A stretch of 64,000 nt of DNA, taken from positions 62,001 through 126,000 of the forward strand of contig JAQXDK010000016.1 in the NCBI GenBank assembly GCA_029251405.1, read 5' to 3'. Under the pieces are notes generated by a model, which saw only the letters and a list, made by a program, of their open reading frames with translations, was not told where the DNA came from and did not search any database. Position 1 is the first letter of the stretch. Each line of letters starts with the position of its first letter. Of the stretch, positions 30,701 to 38,044 are shown in pieces. The position numbers and the translations under genes were made by a program. Source of the DNA: Flavobacteriales bacterium. Its GTDB lineage: Bacteria; Bacteroidota; Bacteroidia; Flavobacteriales_D; Parvicellaceae.

Positions 30701-30978
30701 TTATTTGAAGCAAAGACTAGAATTTTTTCATTAGAAGCAATTTGAAAATTTGGAAAACGCCATTTATCCAAATCAGAGGCTTTATCACTCAAATAAAAAT
30801 TATTTAAATTAATAGGACTAGTTCCAGTGTTAATGATTTCAATCCAATCATTTTCTTCTTGAAACTCATCGGTAAATCCCTTGTGCACACTTACTTCATT
30901 TATTTTAATCTGACTAACAAATGAGATCGGAAATAAGACGATTATAAATAAGAGGTAATGGATGGTTTTTTTTTTCAT
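27715..30978 (-). CDS. CotH kinase-family protein with lamin-tail and T9SS sorting domains
   Basis: A 1087-residue secreted protein. After a signal peptide (ends near SFVSQ) come a lamin-tail-like domain (INEVSVHKGFTDEFQEENDW, about 22-95), a galactose-binding-like part (about 105-275), a second LTD-like and a chitobiase-C-like segment, then the CotH domain from about 450 (LEIHGGWSRAEPQKSFRI, YWGLYGIREKIDEHYV, VLYDTDGSLGYFG with the presumed catalytic Asp). An InlB-like repeat segment (PWNGVYHGGCPINIQAIADSG) and a type IX sorting tail (EIYPNPAENEFEL to the end) follow. It should be exported by T9SS and anchored to the surface. Its substrate is unknown. Confidence 0.9.
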   Translation of the reverse strand: MKKKTIHYLLFIIVLFPISFVSQIKINEVSVHKGFTDEFQEENDWIEIINTGTSPINLNNFYLSDKASDLDKWRFPNFQIASNEKILVFASNKNPNYYPSHWENIVKATDIWNYVAGSSNINTDWNTLGFDDQSWNSGQGGIGYGDNDDNTIISSNTISLYMRKKFNIQDLNDLSHLLFHADYDDGFIAYLNGVEIMRSNNFSTYFPTFNTTTNNDHEAVLYNGGIPESKLLSLENFSNLLLQGDNVLAVQVHNSAFNSSDLSSNFFLSAGIISNNINYQNLPNWLTPPLVNFHCNFKLSIDETLLISNAAGTILDSLSIPNDLQNGLSYGRSPDGSNNWCFFNQPTPKNDNLNSWCYDGIEPQPLITKESGWYTNLVVVDVNQNPNSITRFTTNGDVPDSTDLLFNSSLSFNNSSVLSVRAFSTNNNLPSEVVDRTFIINEQNHNLPVFSIITNNDNLWDWNNGLYVFGPNADLNNYPYFGSNFWEPWSKWSRMEFFDANKNKQFETQFDLEIHGGWSRAEPQKSFRIDTKSIYKGPIEYPLIPGKSNLTKFNNFNLRNGGQHTWNDRIQDAIVSRVVKETHIDRMAYEPAIVYLNGDYWGLYGIREKIDEHYVESNHGMSSDQIDLLNRDSALAGSSNHFMETFTMLNNTSVSDSNFIDVFSSRFDIDNYIDYFITQTYIQNMDWMGIAWGLNNVKLWRPDTTGGVWRYVLYDTDGSLGYFGQSIWDNYINAARYPTVTSEHSQIFSRALNNQEFKCKFTNRYNDLINTIFQTNNFNGVATELKDRLSNAIPNHISAWSPNGSGLNSYSQWSNAINSITSYNTSRISTARAHLNQSLTLSGQKDVELNVTPSNSGKINISTITPDDYPWNGVYHGGCPINIQAIADSGYLFSHWDNNNIINSNNLNNEILENIELDGDYIFTANFTTCDESIEVSINDSTDNFIIPTITGSNGEINYQWFANGQPISNDSIIYNPSNGVYKLYITIGSCQIFSNLLEFQKNDYDLEIYPNPAENEFELIFLLSSREDIQISILNSLGQEISNQIIEDFIGQYKERIDVSYLSKGAYFVQLKTADKVYNKKLILSK

Positions 30979-31086
30979 AAAAAAATTAATAATTCTCCCA
31001 ATTTAATCATTTTCAAAATTGAAAATTTATAATTTCAGAAGAATAATGACACTAAAAATTTAATATTATTATACTTAATAAATCAG

Positions 31087-31174
31087 TAGAGAGGAAGGGA
31101 TTCGAACCCTCGTAACACTTTTGGTGTTAACACGCTTTCCAAGCGTGCGCCTTAAGCCACTCGGCCACCTCTCT
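31087..31174 (-). tRNA. tRNA-Ser (GGA)
   Basis: Read on the minus strand the cloverleaf is complete. The acceptor stem AGAGAGG/CCTCTCT is fully paired and the D arm contains GCCGAGTGGCTTAAGGC. The anticodon stem CACGC/GCGTG closes the loop TTGGAAA, giving anticodon GGA. A long class II variable arm (TAACAC-CAAAA-GTGTTA) and the T arm with TTCGAAT follow. CCA is not encoded. The discriminator base appears to be A rather than the G usual for bacterial tRNA-Ser. Confidence 0.95.
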
Positions 31175-31189
31175 ATTTTTTTTCAATGA

Positions 31190-31197
31190 CAAATATA
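31190..31197 (-). promoter_or_regulatory. -7 box of the tRNA-Ser gene
   Basis: TATATTTG on the minus strand fits TAnnTTTG and ends 15 bp before the tRNA 5' end. A clear -33 TTG is missing at the expected distance (TTC is found 19 bp upstream), so support is partial. Confidence 0.45.
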
Positions 31198-31258
31198 ATT
31201 TTTTCTAATATTATTTTGAAGATTCTTTTTAAATCCTTTCATTTGCATTCAAATTCTT

Positions 31259-31333
31259 CGGGGTGTAGCGTAGCCCGGTTATCGCGCCTCGTTTGGGACG
31301 AGGAGGTCGCAAGTTCGAATCTTGCCACCCCGA
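31259..31333 (+). tRNA. tRNA-Pro (TGG)
   Basis: Acceptor stem CGGGGTG/CACCCCG with discriminator A. Anticodon stem CCTCG/CGAGG holds the loop TTTGGGA, giving anticodon TGG (proline). The T arm is GCAAG-TTCGAAT-CTTGC. The 75-nt gene has no encoded CCA. It is divergent from the tRNA-Ser gene and followed by a terminator. Confidence 0.96.
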
Positions 31334-31343
31334 CTGAAGAAAA

Positions 31344-31374
31344 AAAGCTCACTTTTTAAAGTGGGCTTTTTTTT
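31344..31374 (+). terminator. Terminator after tRNA-Pro
   Basis: AAAGCTCACTTT-TT-AAAGTGGGCTTT is a near-perfect hairpin with one T/G pair, followed by a run of at least eight T. It begins about 10 bp after the tRNA-Pro 3' end and separates it from the DUF6150 gene. Confidence 0.85.
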
Positions 31375-31422
31375 ATATCATAATTTTAAATTTTCTATTT
31401 TAGATATTAATTATTCGTCAAA

Positions 31423-31758
31423 ATGAAAAAATTATACTTACTAATTTTCCTGATTTTTACTTTATTCTTTGTTAATGCTCAAAAAATATATTCAGTCAAA
31501 TATGAATCAAGAGCTGAAGTAAAAGTTTTTGTTGTCGATTATGAGTCTAGAGCTGATTTAAAAGTTTATAAAGTAAAATATGAATCTCAAATTGATAAAA
31601 ATGATGGTAAATGGTTCTTTGTTGATTTCGAATCTAGAGCTGATAAAAAAATATTTTTTGTTGATTATGAATCTAGAGCTGATTTGAAAATATTTTTCGT
31701 AGAATACGAGTCTAGGGCAGGGTGGAATGATAATTCTAAAAAACATCTTTTGTATTAA
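31423..31758 (+). CDS. DUF6150-like secreted 13-residue repeat protein
   Basis: A 111-residue protein with a signal peptide (MKKLYLLIFLIFTLFFVNAQ). The mature part is almost entirely six copies of a 13-residue unit (one has a 3-residue insert) of the type K-[IV]-x-x-V-[DKE]-Y-E-S-R-A-D-L, from residue 21 to about 101, and it ends with NDNSKKHLLY. It resembles DUF6150 family proteins, whose function is not known. Alternating hydrophobic residues suggest short strands stacked as a solenoid or amyloid-like fold. Its TAA overlaps the ATG of the S1P-lyase-like gene by one base, so the two are probably translationally coupled. Confidence 0.8.
   Translation: MKKLYLLIFLIFTLFFVNAQKIYSVKYESRAEVKVFVVDYESRADLKVYKVKYESQIDKNDGKWFFVDFESRADKKIFFVDYESRADLKIFFVEYESRAGWNDNSKKHLLY
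31483..31725 (+). repeat. Six tandem 39-bp coding repeats
   Basis: Degenerate 39-bp units encode K-x-x-x-V-x-Y-E-S-R-A-D-x in the DUF6150-like protein. Units start at residues 21, 34, 47 (16 residues with the insert), 63, 76 and 89. Copies 4 to 6 are most alike, which suggests recent duplication. Confidence 0.85.
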
Positions 31759-33173
31759 TGAATAACAAAATCCCAAAAACTGGACTTTCTCAAGAAGAGT
31801 TATTTAATGAAATGGATAATTCAATGCTTTCAGATATAGATTGGAAATCTGGTAAAACCTTCGGAGCCGTTTATTATCCTGGAGAAAAATATTCTAAAGC
31901 TATTTCTAATGCATACACGAAATTTATGCATGAAAATGCTTTTGATCCGCAATTATTTAGCAGCATATTAACCATGGAAAATGAAGTGGTTCAACAAACA
32001 GCTTCACTATTTTGTTCAAGAAAAAAAGTTTTTGGTAATATAACAAGCGGTGGTACAGAGAGTATTTTTCTTTCAGTATTGTCTGCTAGAAACTGGTCAC
32101 TTAAACATAAAAATATTAAAAAACCAGAAATTATTCTTTCTTCAAGTGCTCATCCAGCATTTTTAAAAGCAATGAATTTTCTTAATGTCAAACCAATAAT
32201 TATTCCAACAAAAAAAGACTTTCATTTAGACTTTGGAGCCTTTGAAAAATCAATAAATAATAACACAATATTAATAATTGGTTCAGCGCCAGCTTACCCA
32301 ACTGGAATGATGGATCCAATCGATAAATTATCGAAACTAGCTTTGGAAAATAATTTATTACTTCATGTTGATGCCTGTATAGGTGGATTTTTACTTTCTC
32401 ATTTAAAAAAATGTAATTATGAGATTCCAGTATTCGACTTTGGTTTAGATGGAGTTAGTTCACTTTCGGTTGACTTACATAAGTATGCTTATGCACCCAA
32501 AGGTTCTTCAGTTTTGTTATACAGAAATGATGAGTTAAGAAAACAACAATTCAGCGTATACCCAAATTGGGAAGGAGGAATATACGGTTCTACTTCTTTT
32601 TTAGGTACCAAGCCTGGAGGGATTGTAGCTGCTACTTGGTTTGCTTTAAATCATATTGGTGAAGATGGATATCTTGAATTGACCCAAAAAACAATGTCAG
32701 CTACTAAAATCATTTATGATTTCATCAAAAAATCAGAAGAACTTAACATAATTGGCAATCCAATTATGAGTTTATTAGCTTTTACAAGCAAAATATATAA
32801 CATATACCATATTGCTGACGAGCTTAGTCATTTAGGTTGGTATATAGGAAGATTGCAAAACCCTAGAGGAATTCATTTAGTAGTATCTCAAATTCATGCT
32901 GACGGCGCTGCTGAAAAATTTATAGTAGATCTACAATCAGTATTAATAAGTATGAAAAGGTTTAAAATTAAAAATCAAATTTCTAATGCTGCTGATTCTG
33001 TTGCTATTTCAGCTCTTAAAAAGACGGGGTATAACAGAATTAAAAAAACTATTCTAGATAAATCTAATTCAAATAAAAAGTCTAAAAAAAGATTGATTTA
33101 TGATTTGAAAAGTGATTTAAAATTTGAAGAAAGCGACGATTTATTCAGGTCTATTTTAAGTCGTTACTATTAG
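31758..33173 (+). CDS. Sphingosine-1-phosphate lyase-like PLP enzyme
   Basis: A 471-residue fold-type I PLP enzyme of the group II decarboxylase/S1P lyase branch. The motifs NITSGGTESIFLS, SSSAHPAFLKA, GSAPAYPTGMMDPI, HVDACIGGF and SVDLHKYAYAPKGSSVLLY (PLP lysine K242) match S1P lyase more closely than glutamate or aspartate decarboxylases. No N-terminal membrane anchor is present, as in bacterial homologues. A retro-aldol cleavage of a phosphorylated long-chain amino alcohol or related amino lipid is therefore the best guess. It is coupled to the DUF6150 gene and overlaps the convergent rlmD by 4 bp. Confidence 0.85.
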   Translation: MNNKIPKTGLSQEELFNEMDNSMLSDIDWKSGKTFGAVYYPGEKYSKAISNAYTKFMHENAFDPQLFSSILTMENEVVQQTASLFCSRKKVFGNITSGGTESIFLSVLSARNWSLKHKNIKKPEIILSSSAHPAFLKAMNFLNVKPIIIPTKKDFHLDFGAFEKSINNNTILIIGSAPAYPTGMMDPIDKLSKLALENNLLLHVDACIGGFLLSHLKKCNYEIPVFDFGLDGVSSLSVDLHKYAYAPKGSSVLLYRNDELRKQQFSVYPNWEGGIYGSTSFLGTKPGGIVAATWFALNHIGEDGYLELTQKTMSATKIIYDFIKKSEELNIIGNPIMSLLAFTSKIYNIYHIADELSHLGWYIGRLQNPRGIHLVVSQIHADGAAEKFIVDLQSVLISMKRFKIKNQISNAADSVAISALKKTGYNRIKKTILDKSNSNKKSKKRLIYDLKSDLKFEESDDLFRSILSRYY

Positions 33174-34597
33174 TTTTTTTCAAATAACATAATACTTTCT
33201 ATGTGCGCTGTGTGGGGAAATTGGTCCACTAAAGAGAATTTTTTAAGCTCGTACCCCATTTCATTTAAAGTAACTAAATCCCTTGCTTGAGTAGCGGGAT
33301 TACAACTTACATATATGATTACCTTGGCATTAAGCCTTATCACTTTTCTTAAGGATTTTGGGGATATTCCAGCCCTAGGAGGGTCTATTACTATGGAATG
33401 AATTTTGTTCTGATATTCTGGATGGTTTAGAAGGAATTTACCAACGTCAGAGCTGATAAATTTTAATCTACTTAGTTGATTAATTTTTGCATTTTTAATG
33501 GCGTTTTTAATAGAAGATTCAACAATATCTACTCCAATAATGTTATTGGTTGTATGCTTGGATATTAATTGTCCAATGGTTCCTGTCCCACAAAATAAAT
33601 CAAGTATTATCTGATCTTTATCAATTTCATATTCTAGTAAGTAATCAATTACTTTCTGATATAATTTTTCAGCACATTTTGGGTTGGTTTGAAAAAAACT
33701 TTGCATGCTTATTTCAAAATCCAAATTATTTATTTTTTCAAAAATTGTTTTTTCTCCAAAGATCAGTTTACTGTTTCCTTTGTCTAATTTTTCTCTATCT
33801 GCAACATCATCATTTATAGTATGAATTAAACCAGCTAGTCGTTCTTTGAAAAGTTGCGAAAGGAAATTAGCAAATTGTTCTACTTTGAATTTCCCAACAT
33901 TGTTTGAGGAGGTAACAAGATTCATTAAAATTTTATTATTTGAATATGACTTCCTAACCACTAAATGTCTGAAAAACCCTACTTTCTTTGGTGGATGCCA
34001 TGCTGGTAAAGCAGTTTGTTGTAAAAAATCTCGTATTTTAAATAAATTAATTTCTAATTCCTGGTCGAAAAGACCAGAGTCATTATTTAAATTTTCAACA
34101 ATCCACCAAGTACCTTTCCTTTTAAAACCTAGTGAAAATGTATCGTCAACAACTTCTTCTTTATTAAAATCATAACCAATTGATGAAAATGAATATTCCA
34201 TCTTATTGCGATAATGAAAAGAGGATGGAGAAGGAATCCATTCATCAAAATATTCATCCACACTATTCAGTTTACCTATTTTTTCAAATATGTTTTTGGT
34301 AACAGCTAGTTTCATTTTTTTTTGTTCATCAATTGGTAAATTGATATATGGTGCCCCAGATATTGGTTGATATTTAGATGTTTTTTCTAAGTTAGACCTC
34401 TTTAATACTTCTTGAATTATTCCTTCCGCATATTTAGGTTTCTTTTTAGTAATTTTAACCTTAACCAATTGTCCTGTAATAGCATGTTGAACAAATATTA
34501 TATAATCTTTGTCGTCTAGTTTAATTTTACCAATTCCTTTTCCTCCAAACGCAAAATCTTTTATATCCAGATCAATTATGTCACCCTTTTTAATCAT
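33170..34597 (-). CDS. RlmD/RumA-type rRNA uracil-C5 methyltransferase lacking Fe-S cysteines
   Basis: SAM-dependent methyltransferase of the TrmA/RlmCD family, 475 residues, probably methylating a uracil in 23S rRNA. An N-terminal TRAM domain (residues 1-65), then the central part, then the Rossmann MTase with ILDLFCGTGTIG, VIDPPRAGISP and YVSCNPATQARDL, which holds the catalytic Cys and the general base region. The segment that usually carries the 4Fe-4S ligands (C-x5-C-x2-C) reads YQPISGAPYINLP at about residues 76-88 with no cysteine. The methylated position (1939 or 747) cannot be assigned from sequence alone. Confidence 0.88.
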   Translation of the reverse strand: MIKKGDIIDLDIKDFAFGGKGIGKIKLDDKDYIIFVQHAITGQLVKVKITKKKPKYAEGIIQEVLKRSNLEKTSKYQPISGAPYINLPIDEQKKMKLAVTKNIFEKIGKLNSVDEYFDEWIPSPSSFHYRNKMEYSFSSIGYDFNKEEVVDDTFSLGFKRKGTWWIVENLNNDSGLFDQELEINLFKIRDFLQQTALPAWHPPKKVGFFRHLVVRKSYSNNKILMNLVTSSNNVGKFKVEQFANFLSQLFKERLAGLIHTINDDVADREKLDKGNSKLIFGEKTIFEKINNLDFEISMQSFFQTNPKCAEKLYQKVIDYLLEYEIDKDQIILDLFCGTGTIGQLISKHTTNNIIGVDIVESSIKNAIKNAKINQLSRLKFISSDVGKFLLNHPEYQNKIHSIVIDPPRAGISPKSLRKVIRLNAKVIIYVSCNPATQARDLVTLNEMGYELKKFSLVDQFPHTAHIESIMLFEKN

Positions 34598-34636
34598 TTA
34601 ATAACCTTATATTTACATATTACTTAAAAAACATCA

Positions 34637-36028
34637 ATGTCATTAGAAAATATTACCAATAAACTCTTTACAATATTAACAACTTTGATTCTAATTTTTT
34701 ATCTAGGGTCTGCCAATTGTCAAGATAATTCTGGAATTGCTAAAATTTCTGGAAAAATAGAGCATCCAAATAGTAATAAAGTTTTAATAAGAGGAAAAAA
34801 TTATAGAAAAGAAATTAAACTCAATGAAAAAGGGGAGTTTAGTGATACTTTAAAAATTTCTAATGGTGAATATTCTTTTTATGATTATAGTGAAAGCACT
34901 ACAATTTATCTTGAAGTTGGTTTCAATCTGTTCATAACATTAGATACTAAAGAATTTGATGAAACCATCAATTATTCTGGAATCGGGAATCAGCCCAATA
35001 ACTTTTTAGCTAGTTATTATCTGTTTAAAGAAAAAAATACTATTGATTTTAAGTCTTATAAAGAAATGAGTAATCAAGAATATTTTTATAAAGAATTAAA
35101 AATATTTGAAGAATCTAATGCTCTTCTCAATAGTATGGAAATTATAAATGAAAACTTTATTGTTAACCAAGAGAAAGTTTTATTAATTGATCACCTCAAT
35201 AATTTAATTAATAAGATGGGTAAGGATTATTTTTTAAATAAAACTACCTCATTTATCACTCAATACATGGATAAAAAAATTGACGATATTAATTTTAATG
35301 ATCAATCTCTTCTTTCTATTTCATCTTTATCAAAATTTATAAATTCTTATTTTTCCATTGGCCTAGTTGCAGATAATATAAGTTGTTTAAATATCTATAA
35401 TTCGGAATTAAGTAAGCAACAAAAAAAAGATGTTTTAACTACATTAAAAAGAGGTATTTCTTTTTATAATTTAGAGGATTTAGAATCCTATTATACTACT
35501 TTAAGAAAGCTAATAACTGACAACAATATTTTTTCAGCTGTAGAACAGAAATATCAGAAGATATTGAATTTGCAAAAGGGAAATCCCTCACCTTCATTTA
35601 ATTATTCTGATACCAGCGGTCAAAATATTTCATTGAAGTCTTTAAAAGGAAAGTTGGTTTATATCGATGTTTGGGCGACTTGGTGTGGACCATGTAAAGC
35701 TCAAATTCCATATTTAAAAGAATTAGAAGAAAAATACAGAACTAGAGAAATAGCGTTTGTAAGTATGTCTATAGATAAACCGAAAGATGCTCCCAAATGG
35801 AAAAAAATGATTCAAGATAAAGAGCTAAGCGGTATTCAAATCATGGCAGACAACGCATGGGGATCTTCATTTGTTAACGAATACGTTATTGAAGGAATAC
35901 CTAGGTTTATTTTGTTAGATAGAAACGGAAATATTATAAATGCTAATGCACCAAGGCCTGCAACTTTTAATAAAGGTAGCTACATTTTGAATGATGCTAT
36001 TGAAGAATTGCTTCTTATGAATCTTTAA
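34637..36028 (+). CDS. TlpA-like thiol-disulfide oxidoreductase
   Basis: A 463-residue exported protein: N-terminal signal or anchor (ends near SANCQD), a DUF4369-like beta domain (about 35-130), a helical middle region, and a C-terminal thioredoxin domain (from about 315) with the active site WATWCGPCK at Cys350-Cys353 and a cis-Pro in EGIPRFILLD. Proteins of this layout reduce disulfides in the periplasm, for example in cytochrome c maturation or envelope stress, and are multi-copy in Bacteroidota. The 3' end overlaps the convergent DUF4268 gene by 4 bp. Confidence 0.88.
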   Translation: MSLENITNKLFTILTTLILIFYLGSANCQDNSGIAKISGKIEHPNSNKVLIRGKNYRKEIKLNEKGEFSDTLKISNGEYSFYDYSESTTIYLEVGFNLFITLDTKEFDETINYSGIGNQPNNFLASYYLFKEKNTIDFKSYKEMSNQEYFYKELKIFEESNALLNSMEIINENFIVNQEKVLLIDHLNNLINKMGKDYFLNKTTSFITQYMDKKIDDINFNDQSLLSISSLSKFINSYFSIGLVADNISCLNIYNSELSKQQKKDVLTTLKRGISFYNLEDLESYYTTLRKLITDNNIFSAVEQKYQKILNLQKGNPSPSFNYSDTSGQNISLKSLKGKLVYIDVWATWCGPCKAQIPYLKELEEKYRTREIAFVSMSIDKPKDAPKWKKMIQDKELSGIQIMADNAWGSSFVNEYVIEGIPRFILLDRNGNIINANAPRPATFNKGSYILNDAIEELLLMNL

Positions 36029-36489
36029 TCATTAAGCTCTTTGAATAAATCGCTGAATTCAACCCAAAAAGCATCTAGTTTAATAAGGTTTTCTTTATAA
36101 AAATTAAAACTTATTGACCATGTTTCTTTGTTATTTATATTGACATTATCAATTGTTCTAGAAATTCTACAACATTTTTTATCAACTTCATTTACAAAAG
36201 AATTTTGCCATGTCCAGTTATCTCCAATTTTATTTTTAAAAAGTATTTTTAGCTCTAAAAATTGCTCATAAAATAATTTTCTAATTTCTTCATCTCGATG
36301 TTGTATATCGATATATATACTTGCAGAACTTTTATCACATTGAATTCTGAAATAGATATCTTTTACATATGTTGGGTAGTTTAACCATTTTACAGAATTA
36401 CCATTTTTAGATTTATGGCGGGACATAGATTTTCCAAAGCTTGTAAAAAAAAGTTGTTTAATTTCTTTGTTATGTTTTTTACTGAACAA
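36025..36489 (-). CDS. DUF4268-domain protein
   Basis: A 154-residue stand-alone DUF4268 protein. Family features are the N-terminal LFFTSFGKSMSRHKSKNG, WLNYPTYVKDIYFRI, and the C-terminal FNFYKENLIKLDAFWVEFSDLFKEL. DUF4268 also occurs fused to nuclease domains, but here no catalytic motif is visible. The start is TTG at 36489, just before the stretch MFSKKHNKEIKQ. Function unknown. Confidence 0.75.
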   Translation of the reverse strand: MFSKKHNKEIKQLFFTSFGKSMSRHKSKNGNSVKWLNYPTYVKDIYFRIQCDKSSASIYIDIQHRDEEIRKLFYEQFLELKILFKNKIGDNWTWQNSFVNEVDKKCCRISRTIDNVNINNKETWSISFNFYKENLIKLDAFWVEFSDLFKELND

Positions 36490-36537
36490 TTATTTTATTT
36501 TTTGTGAACAATATCTTCTTTTTTTAAATCATAATTC

Positions 36538-36545
36538 TATATTTG
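36538..36545 (+). promoter_or_regulatory. -7 box before the LuxR-type regulator
   Basis: TATATTTG fits TAnnTTTG and lies 30 bp upstream of the TTG start at 36576. No TTG occurs at the correct -33 spacing, so this is a partial promoter match. A short palindromic TTGTGAACAA is found farther upstream (about 36502-36511). Confidence 0.35.
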
Positions 36546-36575
36546 TTCGTTATTTATAATCATTCTTAATAAGGT

Positions 36576-37259
36576 TTGCAAAATAGTAATTTAATTATAG
36601 CAGATAGTTCTGAACTTATAGTCAAAGGATTAAGATCTATTCTAGAGCCTTTTGTGAAAAACGAAATATTATTAGCAGTAAATTTTATTGAACTCAAAGA
36701 GAAAATCAAGAATCTTAAAAATGTTTTTTTAGTTATTGACTACACATCTCAAGGTTTTTCTTTGGAGGAATTAGTAGAACTTAAAAATAATTATCCCAAG
36801 ACATTAATGATGGCTGTCACGCCCTATACTAATGCCCAAACAATTGTCCAAGCTATAAGAGCTGGTATCGAAAGTCACATCAAGAAAGAATGTTCTGTAG
36901 ATGAGATTAAAGAAGCATTTAACGCTACCGTTAATGGAAATAAGTTCTTTTGCGACGACATAGTAAAACAAATGCGAAAAGAAAATATCAATCCTGACAA
37001 GGTTTTTTTTAAATCTTTAGATCCTGATCCAGTTCAATTAAGTGAAAGAGAACTTCAGATAATCCAATATATAGCTGAAGGCTATACCAACTCTCAAATT
37101 GCAGCAATTATATATTTAAGTAACCATACGGTAAATACACACAGAAAAAATATAATGAAAAAACTTGGAGTAAATAATACTGCTGGAATTGTCATGTATG
37201 CAGTTAAAACTCAAATGGTGAGTCCTAATCAGTTTAGCTTTAAAAAATCAAATTTATAA
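36576..37259 (+). CDS. LuxR-type response regulator
   Basis: A 227-residue two-domain regulator. The receiver domain (1-120) retains the phospho-acceptor Asp55 (FLVIDYTSQ), the Thr in MAVTP and the Lys in HIKKE. One of the two N-terminal acidic pocket residues is replaced (D10-S11-S12 instead of DD), so phosphorylation may be weakened. The HTH domain (about 150-215) has the LuxR/NarL signature LSERELQIIQYIAEGYTNSQIAAIIYLSNHTVNTHRKNIMKKLGV. No sensor kinase is adjacent. The start is TTG at 36576, and its TAA overlaps the ATG of zupT by one base. Confidence 0.88.
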   Translation: MQNSNLIIADSSELIVKGLRSILEPFVKNEILLAVNFIELKEKIKNLKNVFLVIDYTSQGFSLEELVELKNNYPKTLMMAVTPYTNAQTIVQAIRAGIESHIKKECSVDEIKEAFNATVNGNKFFCDDIVKQMRKENINPDKVFFKSLDPDPVQLSERELQIIQYIAEGYTNSQIAAIIYLSNHTVNTHRKNIMKKLGVNNTAGIVMYAVKTQMVSPNQFSFKKSNL

Positions 37260-38044
37260 TGGAGCAATCTTATTTAATTCCTTTTTTAATAACTCTATTT
37301 GCAGGGCTTTCAACTTCTATTGGAGGATTAGTTGTATTCTTTGGAAATACAGAAAAATTAAACTGGCTTTCTTTTACCATGTCTTTTGCTGCAGGGGTAA
37401 TGTTATATGTTTCCTTTGTTGAAATACTTCCAGAATCTTTCACAGAGTTCACTCAAAGTCACGAAACCAACAGGGCCTTTTTATACGTTTTTAGCTTCTT
37501 TACTGTTGGGGTGTTTTTTGCAATTTTAACGGATAAACTTTTACCAGAACAGAAAATTAATAGTCAAGTAAATAAAAGTTTAATTTCAAAAAATAATAAA
37601 ATATACCGATCTGGTTTACTGATTACCTTAACCATGGCTTTACATAATTTTCCAGAAGGAATGGTGACTTTTATTGGCAGTGTTAACGACTTGTCATTTG
37701 GATTGGTCATTGGTTTAGCTATTGCACTTCATAACATACCGGAGGGAATGGCCATTTCAGTACCAATTTATCACGCTACTGGTAGTAAAAGAAAAGCTTT
37801 TTTATACGCTACTTTAAGTGGACTTACCGAGCCTCTTGGTGCTCTGTTTTGTTATTTTGTTATCAATTCATTTCTAGACGCTTTTTTAACAGCAGCAATC
37901 ATGTCTGTGGTAAGTGGCATTATGATCTTTATTTCAATCTTCGTTTTACTTCCTTTAAGTTATCAATATAAAGGAAAACTAGAACATATACTTGGGCTGG
38001 TTACAGGTATGTTTGTTATTGGAATTTCAATTTATTTGATGTAA
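37259..38044 (+). CDS. zupT: Zinc transporter ZupT
   Basis: A 261-residue ZIP-family inner-membrane importer for zinc and other divalent metals, with about eight transmembrane helices. The metal-site motifs HNFPEGM and HNIPEGMAISVP on helices 4 and 5 are intact, and the N-terminal AGLSTSIGGLVVFF block is typical of ZupT. It is translationally coupled to the LuxR regulator, suggesting control by it or of shared stimulus. Its stop directly abuts the convergent ybaB stop with no spacer. Confidence 0.93.
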   Translation: MEQSYLIPFLITLFAGLSTSIGGLVVFFGNTEKLNWLSFTMSFAAGVMLYVSFVEILPESFTEFTQSHETNRAFLYVFSFFTVGVFFAILTDKLLPEQKINSQVNKSLISKNNKIYRSGLLITLTMALHNFPEGMVTFIGSVNDLSFGLVIGLAIALHNIPEGMAISVPIYHATGSKRKAFLYATLSGLTEPLGALFCYFVINSFLDAFLTAAIMSVVSGIMIFISIFVLLPLSYQYKGKLEHILGLVTGMFVIGISIYLM

